DNA from: Odontesthes bonariensis | Taxonomy: Eukaryota; Chordata; Actinopteri; Atheriniformes; Atherinopsidae | NCBI RefSeq assembly: GCF_027942865.1 | Contig: NC_134509.1 | Span: 4,056,754-4,120,753 of the forward strand | Direction: 5' to 3' | Length of the DNA: 64,000 nt | Shown: positions 1-21,525 of the stretch, one piece after another | Layout: every line of letters begins with the position of its first letter | Position numbering within the stretch: the first letter of the stretch is position 1 | The notes under the pieces: model-generated | The model's database searches: none | What the model was told of the DNA's origin: nothing | The model's input: only the letters and a program-made list of their open reading frames with translations | Translations under genes and position numbers: made by a program

Positions 1-1500
1 TACAATGTCATTCTTTCCATTTATCTACTCTCATTCCCAGTAAGTCAGGATATGTGCAAAGGATGTGAGATACTTTGAAACCCAACATTTAAACTAAGAA
101 ATAAATAGCTTCTATCCCAGTGTTCTCATTTTTGAAAACGGAATCTGCTATCACAACTAGAGGTTATTGAGGTACAACAAAGATGTTACAGCAAAGGGTA
201 GTCAGGACAACAGGTCAGGGGGATACATCATCATCCCCACCATCTGACAATGAAAAATCAATGCGGGGTTCAGTGTCTTGCCCATGGACACGTCAACATG
301 CGGCACAGGGAAGCCTGGAGTTGAACCACTGGCCTTCCAATCAGGCATCTGCTCTTCCTTACCACAGCTACAGCCGCTAAAGGCAACACAGAGGAGGTTA
401 GCCAGCTGTTAGACCTTCAGAAAGCTGCACTAGAGGAGTAAGAAGTATCTCATAACACCAAGTCTCCATGGTAAATGGATCTGAGAGCTGACAACCATAA
501 TCTACCAAAATTACAACCAGTGCCTGTCACAGTGGCAGATACCCAAGAAAGAGTCTCAATTATGAGGTGTTGGGTTGCACCCTGCCCTGACATGATATCC
601 ACCAACTGGCTTAAGAAAGTAGCTGCACTCCATGAATGCCCAGCACAGAATGAAGAAGCTGCCAATGGATGGGACCCACCCATGTAAACTGAAGTGGAGG
701 AGAAAGTACAATGTATCAGAGGTGTGACCAGAATGGCATGTGTGGGTGGGCAGTTAGCTCATTTGGGGGGGCAGAAAACAATACCTGAAAAAAATATATA
801 TATAAAAAAATCAGTGGAAAACCACTACTACAACTTCAAGCATAATAATAATAATAATAATAATAATAGTAATAATTAAATTCGGTAATGAAAATATGGT
901 CACACAAGCATAAATCATGACCGTCAATTTTGTTAACAGTGTGGAATTTTTTTTATGAAGTTTTTTTTTTGTTTTTTGTAAAGAAATGTAGAACAGCCAA
1001 CTCCAGCTTTTTATTACCTTCATTAAGTCTACATTTCAGATCAATATATACAACAAAAACATCCGAAAATGTGAAAATCACCTTTTTTTTCAGCAGCAGG
1101 GGGGGACACGATAACAAAAAAATAAATAAAGCTATAAACTTTGCAGATATATGCTTTTTTAAAATCACCACCTGCATTTATTCTATCAATACAAGACACA
1201 AACAGAGATAATAAATCGTGGCCTTTTTTCTGGCCAGTTTTCTTTGGATGGACAGGGCATTTCTCAGGGGGGCAGGACTTGTTCCTGGGGGGGCAGTGCC
1301 CCCACCCAGCCCCCCTGTAGCCACGCCCCTGCAATGTATCCTTCTGAAATTAGTGCAATGGAAGTGTGAAGGAACAATGAATTGATATACACAAATGACT
1401 GGCTAAAGTAATGTAATTAGGCACAGTACTTTAGTAAACGTTATTAATTATTTTGCACCAGTGTGTAAGAGAATTAAATAGCGCCGATGCGTACATAAAA
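1..1500. other. upstream DNA of ddx5, repeat-rich, no gene seen
   Basis: No convincing exon is visible. About 200-420 resembles a dispersed teleost repeat tail (a 'cagtgtcttgcccatggac' stretch followed by 'gttgaaccac'). About 1225-1330 ends in a G/C-tract sequence (cccccctgtagccacgcccctg-like) that resembles a DNA-transposon terminus. An (AAT)n microsatellite lies at 842-877. In human the gene upstream of DDX5 is the divergent CEP95; I looked for minus-strand CEP95-like coding sequence here and did not find it. Confidence 0.5.
842..877. repeat. (AAT)n microsatellite
   Basis: Nine or so ATA/AAT trinucleotides with one AGT interruption, in the ddx5 upstream region. Confidence 0.95.
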
Positions 1501-1714
1501 TAGTGCCACAATGGGCGCCATTTACGACGCGCATTAATATTAATGTTATCCGCCTCGTCTGACTTCATTTCCGCCTCTACGGACGGACCTTAGTCAGCCG
1601 GCATTTTATTTTCACTTAACCGTTGCCTGTTTCTGCCCTAAGATTAACCTCCTGTCTGTTGGCCGCCTAAAGGTATTTTTCGCTTAATTTCCATATCTCC
1701 AAATCCTCTACACG
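1500..1714 (+). promoter_or_regulatory. ddx5: probable ddx5 promoter and 5' UTR
   Basis: This stretch is richer in CpG than its AT-rich surroundings, with clustered GCG/CGC sites around 1510-1600. A C/T-rich leader runs into the ATG at 1715. No TATA box stands out at a convincing place, as expected for a housekeeping gene. The transcription start cannot be fixed from sequence alone. Confidence 0.4.
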
Positions 1715-10766
<9,052 letters not shown>

Positions 10767-11097
10767 ATATGATAAACGCACAATACACGGAACCAACGTG
10801 ACTTCTGTCGAGTCTTGAAATCTTACAGTATGATTATTATTATTATATTATTATCCTTTGTACTGTTGAACTTTGTTTTGCTTACAGCAGGGTTGGAATT
10901 ATTAAGTGAACCCCAAGCATTAAATGGAGTCCTAGACTCCTACTGTGCAACCATGATTGCTGCACTTTTCCTTAACCGTTTTTTGCTACATTCCTCAGTA
11001 ATTTATTTTACTAGGTATTTCAGTGTTTTCAGTTTGTGGTATGTTTAAAGTGACGTTATGAAGGTCGTATAAAAAGGGTGCCTGTGGCCCTTTTTTA

Positions 11098-11103
11098 AAT
11101 AAA
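11098..11103 (+). promoter_or_regulatory. ddx5: ddx5 polyadenylation signal
   Basis: AATAAA 332 bp after the stop codon, followed about 25-40 bp downstream by a TTGTCTTGTGTTGCC GU-rich stretch. This is the first canonical hexamer after the stop and gives a 3' UTR of about 350 nt. Confidence 0.8.
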
Positions 11104-11755
11104 GAGAAGAAAATGGAAACCTTGTCTTGTGTTGCCTTGATACTTCCGGACCTTCATACAGTGCTGGGTGTGTCATGTTTTAGGCCTTGGGTGATATCTG
11201 CAGTGCAGAACCTTTAACATTAGAGACAGTGACCGTGGTGAACCTGCTCGTCTCTGAACTAGTTTTGGAACAAGCTTATTTAGTTAAGCTGTTTTAATCT
11301 AAATCTAAATTTTACCAAAGTGTGACAGGTTGAAACTTTTGCTCTAACTTTATAAAAGATCTTTCTGAAATGATGTTGGAAAAGGATTCTCAATCATCCA
11401 CTATAGAGATCTAACCACATCAAAGTTGGAGTTATGATGGAAAATAAAAAGAAATGATGTCCTGTTCTAAACATTTTGGGTTTTCACTACAGGGAACACG
11501 GTCTTGTCTTCCAAGTCTGAACCCATAAGTACCAACGATTATTATTAAATATAACAAGCTAATAAAAACCCTACAGGGATCCGATTATGGTAATCTTTTA
11601 ACATCCCCAGGCTCCCAAAAAATTACACCACTGCAACTCACCTCAAACAAGAATATTAGTCCAGAACAAATCTACTTATAAAACCACATCAGCCTCCTGT
11701 ACAGGTGCTGCCAAGAGCACGTTCAGAATTGGGCAATTAATCAAATTGTCCTCAA

Positions 11756-12550
11756 CAGGGGCTCCGCTAGGGATTTTGGGCCCCATGAAAATCATTTTTA
11801 CTGGGCCCCCAAACAGCCGGCCAGGAGGTCGGTGAAAATTTGTGATGCTATTTTACATAAAACTGCATTTTAATGGTATTTCTGACTATCGTTCCCATAT
11901 TTGTGAAAAAAGAAAAACATGACAGTTGAGGTAGGTAAACACTGAGCACGAGGAATCCAATGGAATACATTTATTTGCTGCAACACTGATACTCTGATTC
12001 TATTTTTATTCTTATCTTATTCTATTCTGATTATATTTTGAGAGGTTCAGAAGGTCCTTTGTTCCCACAGCCATAAGGCTTTACAACAGTGACTGCTGAG
12101 TTCTTCTCAAATTGATTGATTGATTTTTATTTATTTGTTTATTTTGTCATTTAGTCATTTATTATTATTTAGTTAGTAGTAGTATTATTATTATTGTTTT
12201 ATTGTTGTTAATACAATCATTGTAAATATTTAAAAAAAATGTTGAGCTACTTGATGAATTTGAATTTCCCCCATTGGGGGATAAATAAAGTATTTTTCTA
12301 TTCTATTCTAAACTCTAAATTAGGCTACCTGAAAAATACAAAACATAAACGTAATGTTTCCAAAACAAATAAAAGTTATTGTTACCAGTAAATTGTAAAT
12401 AAAATATATTTGTGATTATAAGTTAGTTAATAACTTAGTGTCATATTATTTTTTTGCCAGTATTATAATTTTATTAGGGCCTCTCTGGGCCCCTCTTAAT
12501 CATTGGCCCCTAGAATCCTTCTCATTTTACCCCCCTTTTCGGCGCCCCTG
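11756..12550. mobile_element. hAT-type nonautonomous element with perfect 8-bp target duplication
   Basis: Begins CAGGGGCTCCGCTAGGG and ends GGCGCCCCTG, so termini are short inverted repeats. The flanks are GTCCTCAA at 11748-11755 and again at 12551-12558, a perfect 8-bp duplication as made by hAT transposases. No transposase coding sequence is present. A LINE tail sits inside. Confidence 0.85.
12035..12309 (+). mobile_element. LINE 3'-tail fragment inside the hAT element
   Basis: Contains the phrase gaatttcccccattgggggataaataaagt, recognisable as the common 3' end of fish non-LTR retrotransposons, followed by a (TTCTA)-like tail. Only a 3' piece is present and no reverse-transcriptase domain remains. 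Confidence 0.55.
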
Positions 12551-13637
12551 GTCCTCAATACTCAGTTCAGGATCTTCAGCTATGCTCCCGCTCCCCAGGC
12601 AATTAGAATATCAGAATCTGCTGGTCGAGAAAAACGAATGGGGTAAAAAAAACTTCACTTAACTCAAACAGATTAAACTTAACAGACTGAACGTTGTGCA
12701 AGCTCAAGCTTTCTGGGAGCAAGAAAACTCACATATGCTCATTTTTAGTGGGAGCAGGAGAAGTGCTGCTGTGTCTCACACAAAAGCAGAAAGTTCTGCA
12801 GGTCATCTGGGTGAGGGAGAATACAAAAAAAATCTGGTTTAGACTTGATCCAAGATGTAACAAAGATGTGGGAGCGTTTTAGAGGGACTCAAATATGTTG
12901 CAGTCTTTAATACCTGTGTGGATGCTTGGAGCCTCAGTGGTGGATTTAAAGTTATTTCAGATTAAGAACAGTTTTAAAAGTGCTGATCATGAGTCAATTT
13001 TTGCTGTTACAAGGAAATGAAGTGTAAAGATGAATATATATCAATTTTTACAGATGAGTCAACGAATCCATCAACAAGGAGGACATGATCTGCAACAGAA
13101 GTGAGACGTTTAAATGAACTCCAGACCACCTTCGTGTTTAAACTGTTCGGTTGTATTCCATTGCAATGCCTGTAGAATAGAATCAAGAATCTTTATTGTC
13201 ACTATGCAGGCACAATTAAATTTAGTTCAGGAGCTCTTGGCTTTGTATACACAAAAAAATATAAAAAGATATCTAAATAATATACAAGAGAATAAAAATA
13301 GTAAAAATTAAAGTAAAAAAGTTACAGTGCAGGGGTTAACCGGGTCAGCACAAAGTTTTTATCTGTGGTGACTCAGTGTCATGTCAGGGGAAACAAACAT
13401 TCTAAAGGATTTACTTTATGACAAAATATCAATACATACAAGAATAAGGAAACAAGGTACAGAGGTCTCATTCATCTGGGTTCTGGTGCATACTGGCATT
13501 TAGGGTAATGAAACGGTAGACAAGCTCGCTCAAAAAGTTGTTTAAATGGAATACATCAATGGAAACATTAGCCACTCAAAATCAGCACGGGGAAGGCATT
13601 AGTATTCAATCCGAAATGCAGTTGGGGCTATAATATA

Positions 13638-14190
13638 GAAGTTTTTCTGTGCCATCAGAGTTTGAATACGAATTTCTAATATTGAATTTTTACAGCATCA
13701 AAATCAGACTTTGAATATGAAAATTCAACATCTAAAAAAAAATTAATCTAAAAAAAAAATCAGTGGAAAAAGAACCAGACTCAACATCCGGGTAAACAGG
13801 GAAAAGCAATTGATCCCAGATCAGCTCAATAGATATTAGTAATATCTATTACTCAATTTTACTAACACAAATGGCAAATAAAGTAAACTCACTCACCGAA
13901 GCAGCATCACCCGTGTTGGTGGACATGGCTGATCTGTCCAATGGAGCATAACTTGATTGGCTGCCGTTGGATGAATTGAGACAGGGATCGATTACTTCTC
14001 CCTGTTTACCCGGATGTTGAGTCTGGTTCTTTTTCCACTGAATTTTTTTTAGATTATGAATTTTTCTACACTGATTTTTGTTTTTTGAAATTATAATTTA
14101 TTTTTTTTACTCTGTTGTTTTTTCAAATTCAAAGTCTGATTTTGATGCTGTAAAAATTCAATATTAGATATTCGTATTCAAACTCTGATG
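13638..14190. mobile_element. fold-back (long inverted repeat) element, copy 1
   Basis: The left arm (GTTTTTCTGTGCCATCAGAG... from 13641) is the reverse complement of the right arm, which ends at about 14190 (...CGTATTCAAACTCTGATG). The arms extend over 200 bp each, including an inner match around aaccagactcaacatccggg (about 13775) and its complement (about 14010). The right outer terminus is eroded. A short relative lies at 15112-15264. Confidence 0.75.
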
Positions 14191-14590
14191 ACTACTTTCC
14201 TTTTCTGTGCCCTCAGCTTGGAGATTTGTGTTTAATTTCTTAAAGACTACAGGACTTTTTTAAAGGATTTAGTTTACTTTTTTTTTATTTAGTGAATTGT
14301 TTATTTATTTGTCTATTTATTTTCTTTCTTTATTTTATTTTGTCACTCCTTCGTCGACGCTCCACACCCGCAGTTACATAATTGTACCGTTGGTGGCGGT
14401 AGTGCAACATTACGGATGCTAACCGCCAATAAATTACAAGAAGAAGAAGAAGAAGCTCCTGCTTACGGAACCTCTGTTTTCATGTACTGTAGAATCATCA
14501 GACATGCCACATGGATTGTGATAGTAACCGACCCTCAATGTATTTGTTTTTATGGGACGTTATTTGGCAGAACCAGACGTAGCACTTAAG

Positions 14591-17500
14591 ATGTTGACTC
14601 GGTGTGTCAGGCACGTCTTGTCCAAACCTTTATCGACAGTAAAAACCGGACAAAGCTCCAGAGGACGCTACAGTACAGCAGCGGCTGAGGGTTTGGACCG
14701 GGTCCGGACGTTGCTGCAGTTTTGCGCGGACAGACACTACATTTCCCCCGGTCAGACTAACTCTGAGCTGTTCCAGCGAGGCTTGCGCTGCAGTTATGGA
14801 CCTTTGGGCACGGAGCTGATGAGAAACCTGTTGGATCAGTGGTGGCACTCAGTCACCAGATCCAGAGCCCATGTGTTCGGGATAAACACTCTGAGCAGCA
14901 GCCAGGGGCGAGGAGCCGGCGGACTGCGGATCGTTGAATCAGAACATTTGCAGCAAATGTTGGAACAACACGAGCTGAGCAGAGAGCGAGTCATCCAGGA
15001 GGCGAACGTGCTGCTGCAGAGGTCCCCCTCTGTGAGAAGAGGTTTGCTGCAAGGTACTCCGGATGTGTTTACACAAGAAATGTACAAACAGGTGTGACGG
15101 AGGCATGTGTGTGGAAGTTTTTCTGTGCCATCAGTTTGAATTTTTTTTTTTTTTTTTTTGTTTTTACACTGTTGGTTTTTTAAATTCAAAGTCTGATTTT
15201 GACGCTGTAAAAATTCAATATTAGAAGTTAATATTCAAACTCTGATGGCACAGAAAAACTTCCATACATGTGCTTTGGCCTGCGAAGAAAGGCAAGAAGC
15301 TCCACCAATCAAATATTGTGTACACGGTATAAACGACCAGATTGTAACTCTAGTCAAAGCTTAAGGGGAGTGTAACAGTGCACGTAACTCGGACATAGCT
15401 TTTTCCTGAAGATCCACATGAGTTCTGGTTTACTTCCAGGTGCCTTGGAGCAGTGCGTACCCTCGTTGGAGCTGGTGAACAGAAAGCTACCATTTGGCCT
15501 GGCAGAGACGGGTCTGTGTTTCCAGCCTTCAGATGGCTCCGGTTGGTGAGGCTTCATCCAAAAGTCTGTGACCTGCACAAATGTCTATGTGTAGAAACAA
15601 GTTTATGGAGATGTACAAATGAAACTTACCTGGGATGCACAGTTACTGGCCAGTGTTCAGCTTTTGACTGCAGTTGGCCTGCTGAAAAATAAAGCCACAT
15701 CAGCTGATGGCAGAGGCTGATGTTCATCTGGTGTGTCTTAGATGTGTTGCAACTGACAAGATGAACTAATATTCTGTTTTATTGGTCGCAAAAAATAGGC
15801 CGACCATGTAAACACTGAAAAGGGCATTGTGGTTGGCTACGGTTTAAGGCAAGGCAATTTTATTTATAGAGCACAATTCATACACAAGGCAATTCAAAGT
15901 GCTTCACAGCTATATAAAATCACAAGAAGGCAATAAAATCATTAAAAGGAAATAAAAAATAATTAAAATAATTAAAAAAAATAATAATAAAAATTAAAAA
16001 ACCCATTAAAAATAATCATTAATTAAGTAATTTAAAAGTGAAGAGTGCAGATAAAATACTTTCAGGTGTCATATGCACAGCTAAACAGAACTGTTTTCAG
16101 CCTGGATTTAAACATTGTCAGAGTTGAGGCCTGTCTCACATCTTCTGGAAGACTGTTCCAGATTTTAGGAGCATAAAACTGAAACGCAGCCTCGCCTTGT
16201 TTGGTCCTGACAGGCAAAAGTAGTCTTTTGAAACAGTTACTTTCTTTCTTTCTTCCCCACAAAGGATCCTTTAGTTAACTGTCCCCCTGGCATTTATGGG
16301 TAAATAAATTAAAAGAAAAACATTTGTATTGGCTTTCAGACAATGGCCAGTGTATCATATTTTGATACTGGTAGTACTACCGACCCTGAATCTCTGTGCA
16401 TCCCTACACTTTCGGTTTTTCTTGATAGAATTTTGGAGTAATTATGAGTAACACCTGGGTTACTTCCACTCATGTTAACTGATCAGACTTTTTTACGGAG
16501 ACAATGAGAGACTCTCAGTGAGGCTGTAGCTCAGTGTGCTTGGACGTTACTTTTTCACAGATAATAAAATGTGTCAATTTTGTCAGCTCACTCTATGTGT
16601 GTTTTGTTGACTTGGACGAGGTTTATTAACATGTTTGTCCAAAAAGATTCAGTGCTAGGTGATCCAAGGTGACTACAGGGTACTGAAATCATGCTGATGG
16701 TCTGCAGCCAAAGCTGCAGCTGGTCTCCATTCCTGTCTGCCATGTTCTTGGAAAAGAGTTTGAGATGTAGCCTCAGTTAGGAAGGAACACGTGTGTTTAG
16801 ATGGTGACAGAACACAGTTCTGCATTTTGAAATGGAAATTTGTAATTGAAATGCGGTTTACTGCATCACAAACATCTCCTATATTTTTAATAAACTGCCT
16901 TGTTGTTTTTTTCTTTTCACAGCCCTGCTGAGTTCACTCAGACATCTCTTGTTTGGTTCTGCTCCCCTCGCACCTCTTCCCAGTGGCTGGATCACTGGAC
17001 CAGGCAGAGGCTGAAGTGGTGGCGAAAAGTGGGTCTTACTAAAAAAATATGACAGTGATAAGGGGAACTATTGGGAAAAAAAAATCAGCTGAAGCCATAT
17101 GATACTGCTTTAAATTAAGCTTAATGTGCTCTGGATAAGTTCAAACTGACAGTCTGTTTTGTATAAATCAAAGCTGAATTGTTCCTTTGTCAATGTTACC
17201 TTTAAACATTTGTCATTAAATTACATAAAGCTTATGATAATGCTGTTGTTTGTAGATAGGATTATTGTTTGTATTAGGATTAACACAGCTTTATATTTTC
17301 CTTTCTGAGGGAGTTTTCAGTCTTACTTGCTGTGGGTTTTTTTTTTTTTCAGTATGCACGCTTTAGCAGACTTAAACATTTCCTGCAAACTGTGTGTGAA
17401 ACCAAATGTTAAAAATTCAGCAGTTTAGTTTCGGTCATCAACAATGTGCGAGGGCTTTCTCGATCATAAGATCTTAGTTTATCAGCAAGTTGTTTTGGGG

Positions 17501-19761
17501 GGCGGGGGGTAGCCCCCACAGAGTAGCCCCACATCTTCCCCCATTTTATTTTCTGTTCATTCTATCCAGTTTGCCCTGTGCCCGTCTGACTTCAGCAGCA
17601 GTGAGGTCCCAGAGGAAAACCTCGAAGAGGCAGCATCTCGAGGGGTGAGGATCCTGTACAGTTTCGCGTGGGGACAGGAGTGCCTGGAGACACTGTGGAG
17701 CCGAGGAAGCGAAGAGCTGCTGCTCACACACAAAGGCGTCCACTCCAAACTGCAGGCCAGTCTGCTTTTTTTATTTTCCAATTTCCGATACGTTTAACTT
17801 GTTGAACTGCCATTGCAAAGGCACACTTAAAGGTGGGGAAGGGGATCTTTTTCTGGAGCATTTTTTTACATATTGCTTGAAATACTCTTCACACCCCCAT
17901 TGCAACCAATTAATTAAAAGTTTTGACACAAAAATGAAAAGTTTTAGTGGCCTCTAGAACGTACAATCTAGGAAAAACACTATCCAATCATACTGAACGG
18001 ACCGTTAACGATGATTGGATTCTGATGCGTCTATCAAACTGCAATCTGCTCCTCCCTCCCCCTCCTTCCCCCTGTGCGCGTACCCTTCTCCGTGAACGAA
18101 TTACGCGCCCAGAAGCTTGGCAGGAAGCTAAACTAGAGCCAGCTTGGCTGGCACCTAGCATTATTAAACATATAGTTAGCATATACTAAATACTAAATAC
18201 GGCAGCGCTCGATGCTTGCTGTCAGAACAGCGCTCGTGCACCTTCGTGCTCGTGAACAAGCATTGCACGTTCATGTACTCTAGAGGCGTGGCTTCGAAGG
18301 GAAAGTCTGAATAAAAGGGTTGGGACTTTTTACCTGAGTATTTTCAAAATTCAGCTTCGCTGGACTTAATTAATTTAAATTAATTAATAAATGAATAAAT
18401 TTTAATGAATGAATAACTTTTAATACATTTTAATAAATTTATCAATTTTAATAAATTAATCAGTTTTAATACATTTTAATAAATAAATTAATTAATTAAT
18501 TAAAATTAATTTAAAGTTAATTTTATTTGTCCAGCACTTTAAAAATGAAGTGCTCACATTAAGACAAGTATAACCTCTGCAAGACCTGATGCAACATAAG
18601 TGTATTGCAGTCCCCACGATAAGAGGACGCCTCTAAATGGGTTCAGAAATAGAACCTCAAATGAAATACAAACAAAATATATTATTCAAATAAATTTCTA
18701 ACTATTTCTAGCTTTACTGTGTGTTCGGTTAATGCAAAGACATTTTTGTTAGGTTAAACGCAGTGTAAATATCTGCACTCTTATAAGAAACTCAATTTTT
18801 TTGAGTTGCCTTTATTTTTTTAAGTCGTAACATTGTCTGTCTTTCCATGTGCGTTTCAGTGTCGAGATGGACGAAAGTCAGTTCCTCACGTTGTCTCTGT
18901 AAGCGGAAACATGGACCGTGGCATGATGGCGTTTCTTTCCAACTCGCTCCAGCAGCTCAAGAAAGAAGATGGCAAACAGAAGCTGCAGCAGAGAAAGGTG
19001 ATTGTGCTCAACAGGTCACCTGACACATTCCAGCCACTTTTTTAATGAATCTCTCTGGATTTTTGTTTTATTTCAGGTTCTCAAACTGCATCCAGTCTTG
19101 GCTCCGGTCAAAGTGGCTTTAGACATTGGTAGGGGAGCCACTATGGAGCTGCGGCAGGTGAGAAAAACATGCATTAATAGTAGACATTGGTAAAAAATAA
19201 CTAATTATTTTCCTTGATTAACTCTGTAGATACGTATTTTGAAAGAAAGTCAAATGCAGGATGAAAAAGATCTTTTGTGTCATTGTTATTGGGTATTTGT
19301 GGAAGTATTTATCTGAATTTTGGCATTGTATGGATTTTTGTCAAAACAGACAACAGATTAAGTTTCTGAATATCTTTTGGAGGTTTGTGAAAGTCTTCTG
19401 CAGGATTTCCTGGAGACTAAGATCTTTGCATGGCCTGGATATCTTGAAACTATGCCAACATCAATGGAGCTACTGAATGCCAAGTAAATGCTTTTCATTG
19501 TTTTGATGCCTCTCAGTTCCACTCTTCAGGAAAAGTTGTGAAACGCATAATGGAGACTACATTTGGAAATGTGTTTCTGTTTCGATGCCTTTCAGATACG
19601 ATGAGATGGGAGTTCTTTTCACTGTGGTGATCAGTGAGAATACATTAGAGAGTGGCCTTGTTCAGGTCCGCAGCAGAGACACAACCATCAAGGAGACCAT
19701 GCACATCTCAGAAATTAGGAACTTTCTAACCAGATACATTTCTGCGGCCGACAACATCTGA
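14591..19761 (+). CDS. polg2: DNA polymerase gamma accessory subunit, mitochondrial (POLG2)
   Basis: Processivity subunit of the mitochondrial replicative polymerase; a homodimer built on a class II aminoacyl-tRNA-synthetase fold. Coding exons: 14591-15053, 15440-15545, 16923-17028, 17570-17755, 18860-18997, 19077-19157, 19383-19483 and 19596-19761, giving 448 residues (human 485). Family landmarks seen: [18 protein letters not shown] in exon 1, SLVWF...[12 protein letters not shown] in exon 3, GRDGRK-like [12 protein letters not shown] in exon 5, [20 protein letters not shown] in exon 6 (start of the anticodon-binding-like domain), and [13 protein letters not shown] near the C-terminus. I chose ATG 14591 over in-frame 14552 because [20 protein letters not shown] reads as a mitochondrial presequence. 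Intron 4 has a GC donor. Confidence 0.95.
15112..15264. mobile_element. short fold-back element, copy 2, in polg2 intron 1
   Basis: Ends TGGAAGTTTTTCTGTGCCATC and its reverse complement (complete near 15264). The inner sequence (aattcaaagtctgatttt) matches the arms of the element at 13638-14190. It is only 153 bp long and starts 58 bp after the exon 1 donor. Confidence 0.75.
15845..16262 (-). mobile_element. L2-like LINE 3' end, antisense in polg2 intron 2
   Basis: The plus strand begins with the ggcaattttatttatagagc terminus; on the minus strand 16062-16262 still encodes the C-terminal end of the reverse-transcriptase ORF ([19 protein letters not shown], then [11 protein letters not shown]). 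The AFxxYxxxxWNxLP...FKSRLK pattern is characteristic of fish L2-like elements. It is truncated at its 5' side, as usual for LINEs. Confidence 0.75.
17825..18330. mobile_element. degenerate MITE-like repeat in polg2 intron 4
   Basis: Starts near ttaaaggtggggaagggga and ends near gtctgaataaaagggttggg. The wording in between (cgtacaatctaggaaa, catgtactctagaggcgtgg) resembles a dispersed teleost repeat known to me. No target duplication could be confirmed, so the boundaries are approximate. Confidence 0.4.
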
Positions 19762-19821
19762 ATGGAATTTTGTTCAGGAATCTAATGGGACTTTCCTCTG
19801 TGCAGAACATTTAATCGCGCA

Positions 19822-19827
19822 AATAAA
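19822..19827 (+). promoter_or_regulatory. polg2: polg2 polyadenylation signal
   Basis: AATAAA 61 bp after the polg2 stop codon, followed by a TG-rich stretch (about 19850-19880, gtggtatttatttcgtgtttgt). It implies a very short 3' UTR of about 80 nt. Confidence 0.75.
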
Positions 19828-19978
19828 TCCTCCTGAACTGAATTAAAAATGTGGTATTTATTTCGTGTTTGTCTTCAGGTACACGTTGCTCACAGGACTC
19901 ATATTAATAGCAAAGGAGACTCTTTTTGAATAAACGTGCACACACCATGTGTTTGTGTACTGCCATCGTTCCTTAGGG

Positions 19979-20702
19979 CAGTGTTTCCCAACCGGGGTAG
20001 GGGTACGCAGAGGTACTGCAGGGGGTACTAACCATCAGTACGGGGAGGTTTTTTTTAAGGCGTCACACAAGTGTTCAGTCCCAAGCTCGTAATATGTGGA
20101 CAAAATAATGTCTGCTGTGGAATTTAGTAATATGCTATTTATTTAATACAATTTTAAAGAAGATGAATCTTCTCAGCATGGGCCTATATACATTGTCCCC
20201 AGATCTAGCAAAGCTGATGAAAGACAAGCAAGCTCAAGTGTCTCACTAAAGACCAGATTATACTACAGTAGTGAGTATTTTGATGAAGGTTTTGTTTCAG
20301 ATATTAACTATTAAAAAGCACTTTTATGGAGGACTGTTTATGAAGGAGACTCCAGTTTTGTGATGAATGTTACATGAGTCAGGCCTGTTCATGTATTCTT
20401 ACAAAGAGAGAGAAATGTTACTTGTTTAAGTTAGATAACAAAGGAAGATTATTTTGATTTAGTATTTATACTATTTTGGTTAATTATTTATACTTCAAGA
20501 AAATGTTTTTTATTCTTATGTTGAATTCAACTGAGGTTAAAAAAAAAGAGAGAGAAAGCCTGAGAATTTTATGTTCAAGTTAAGGATATTAAATAAAATG
20601 ACTTTCATGTAATAACCACTGTGTTGCTCTACTTTTGGAGAATCATTGCACGCGTTGTATGTGTGAGGGGGTACTCAGGCCAAAAAAGGTTGGGAAACAC
20701 TG
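19979..20702. mobile_element. hAT-type nonautonomous element with perfect 8-bp target duplication
   Basis: Begins CAGTGTTTCCCAACCGGGG and ends GGTTGGGAAACACTG, giving inverted termini of about 15 bp. Flanked on both sides by CCTTAGGG (19971-19978 and 20703-20710). The terminus resembles the CAGTG(G/T)TTCCCAACC ends of vertebrate hAT elements. There is no coding capacity in its 724 bp. Confidence 0.9.
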
Positions 20703-21245
20703 CCTTAGGGTATAACTTAAGGAATCTCACTCACCACACAGCCTTGTCTTATACATTCATGGCAAAATGTGGACATATATCTCCTTTATTTGCATGTGAT
20801 CAGGTTTATCTGAATATTGTCGGTGATGTAGGGGAAAGACTTTTTTTTTTTTTTTGTAAATGGTCATTAATAACTTTTGTCTAGATTTCAACTAAAATAT
20901 ACTGAATGGCTCTTTATTATTTTCGCTCTTGTGTTTGCACCGGTCACTGATGTCACTGGGGATGGTTACAAGATCATTCTTGTGATTGAAAACTAAAGTA
21001 AAAAAAAATTAAATAAAATACAACCGCTGTAATTTTCCTGGAGCTTTTAGTCATTTCACATAATCATTATATTTGAAATCTTCGTTATTTTTATCTTAAT
21101 ATTTCACCAAAACCATTCGGATAGCTTGTCACCGTTTCACTCAAAATTATTATCATGACATAGGTCTGCTTTATTACTTGATTTTTGTCCTGCACGACTG
21201 TTATCACTGAATAATAAAGCTAAGAAGCATGTAAGGTTTTTGCTC

Positions 21246-21525
21246 AAATCAAATCAAATCAAATTTATTTATATAGCACATTTCATGTACAAACAATTCA
21301 AAGTGCTTTGCATAAAATAAAAGCATTGCAGCGGGGAGTGTAAGAAGCATTAAAAATACATAAAAGAATACAGTATAAAGAGAAACAAATAAAATAATTT
21401 AAATGAATTTAAAAACAAGCAACAGTCCAGATAAGTTAAAAGATATTTCATGCATAGACACATGAGAACAGAAATGTCTTTAACCTGGATTTAAAAATGT
21501 CTCCATTTGGTGAAAGTTTAAGGGT
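21246..21525 (-). mobile_element. L2-like LINE 3' tail (antisense), intergenic
   Basis: Starts with repeated AAATC followed by aaatttatttatatagcaca, and continues through aagcattaaaaatacataaa to aacctggatttaaaaatgtc. The same tail recurs at 22284, 23883, 32886 and 47795 and, in plus orientation, at 41560-41995, which defines it as a repeat family of this genome. Confidence 0.8.

Larger units (their letters stand above)
11104..14590. other. ddx5-polg2 intergenic region
   Basis: About 3.5 kb. It contains a hAT-type element (11756-12550), a LINE 3' tail inside it, a second LINE-like fragment near 13172-13345 (starting aatctttattgtcactatg), and a long fold-back element (13638-14190). A short (AAG)n run lies at about 14441-14455. 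The polg2 promoter should lie in about 14200-14550 but no clear core element is visible. Confidence 0.6.

Noticed and set aside
1-700. Possible divergent cep95 exon upstream of ddx5
   Set aside because: The minus-strand frame at 450-683 does not resemble CEP95 and has no splice context; part of the region looks like a repeat.
14552-14590. Upstream in-frame ATG of polg2 at 14552
   Set aside because: The extra 13 residues (MGRYLAEPDVALK) include acidic residues atypical of a mitochondrial presequence; the ATG at 14591 starts a better presequence and has A at -3.
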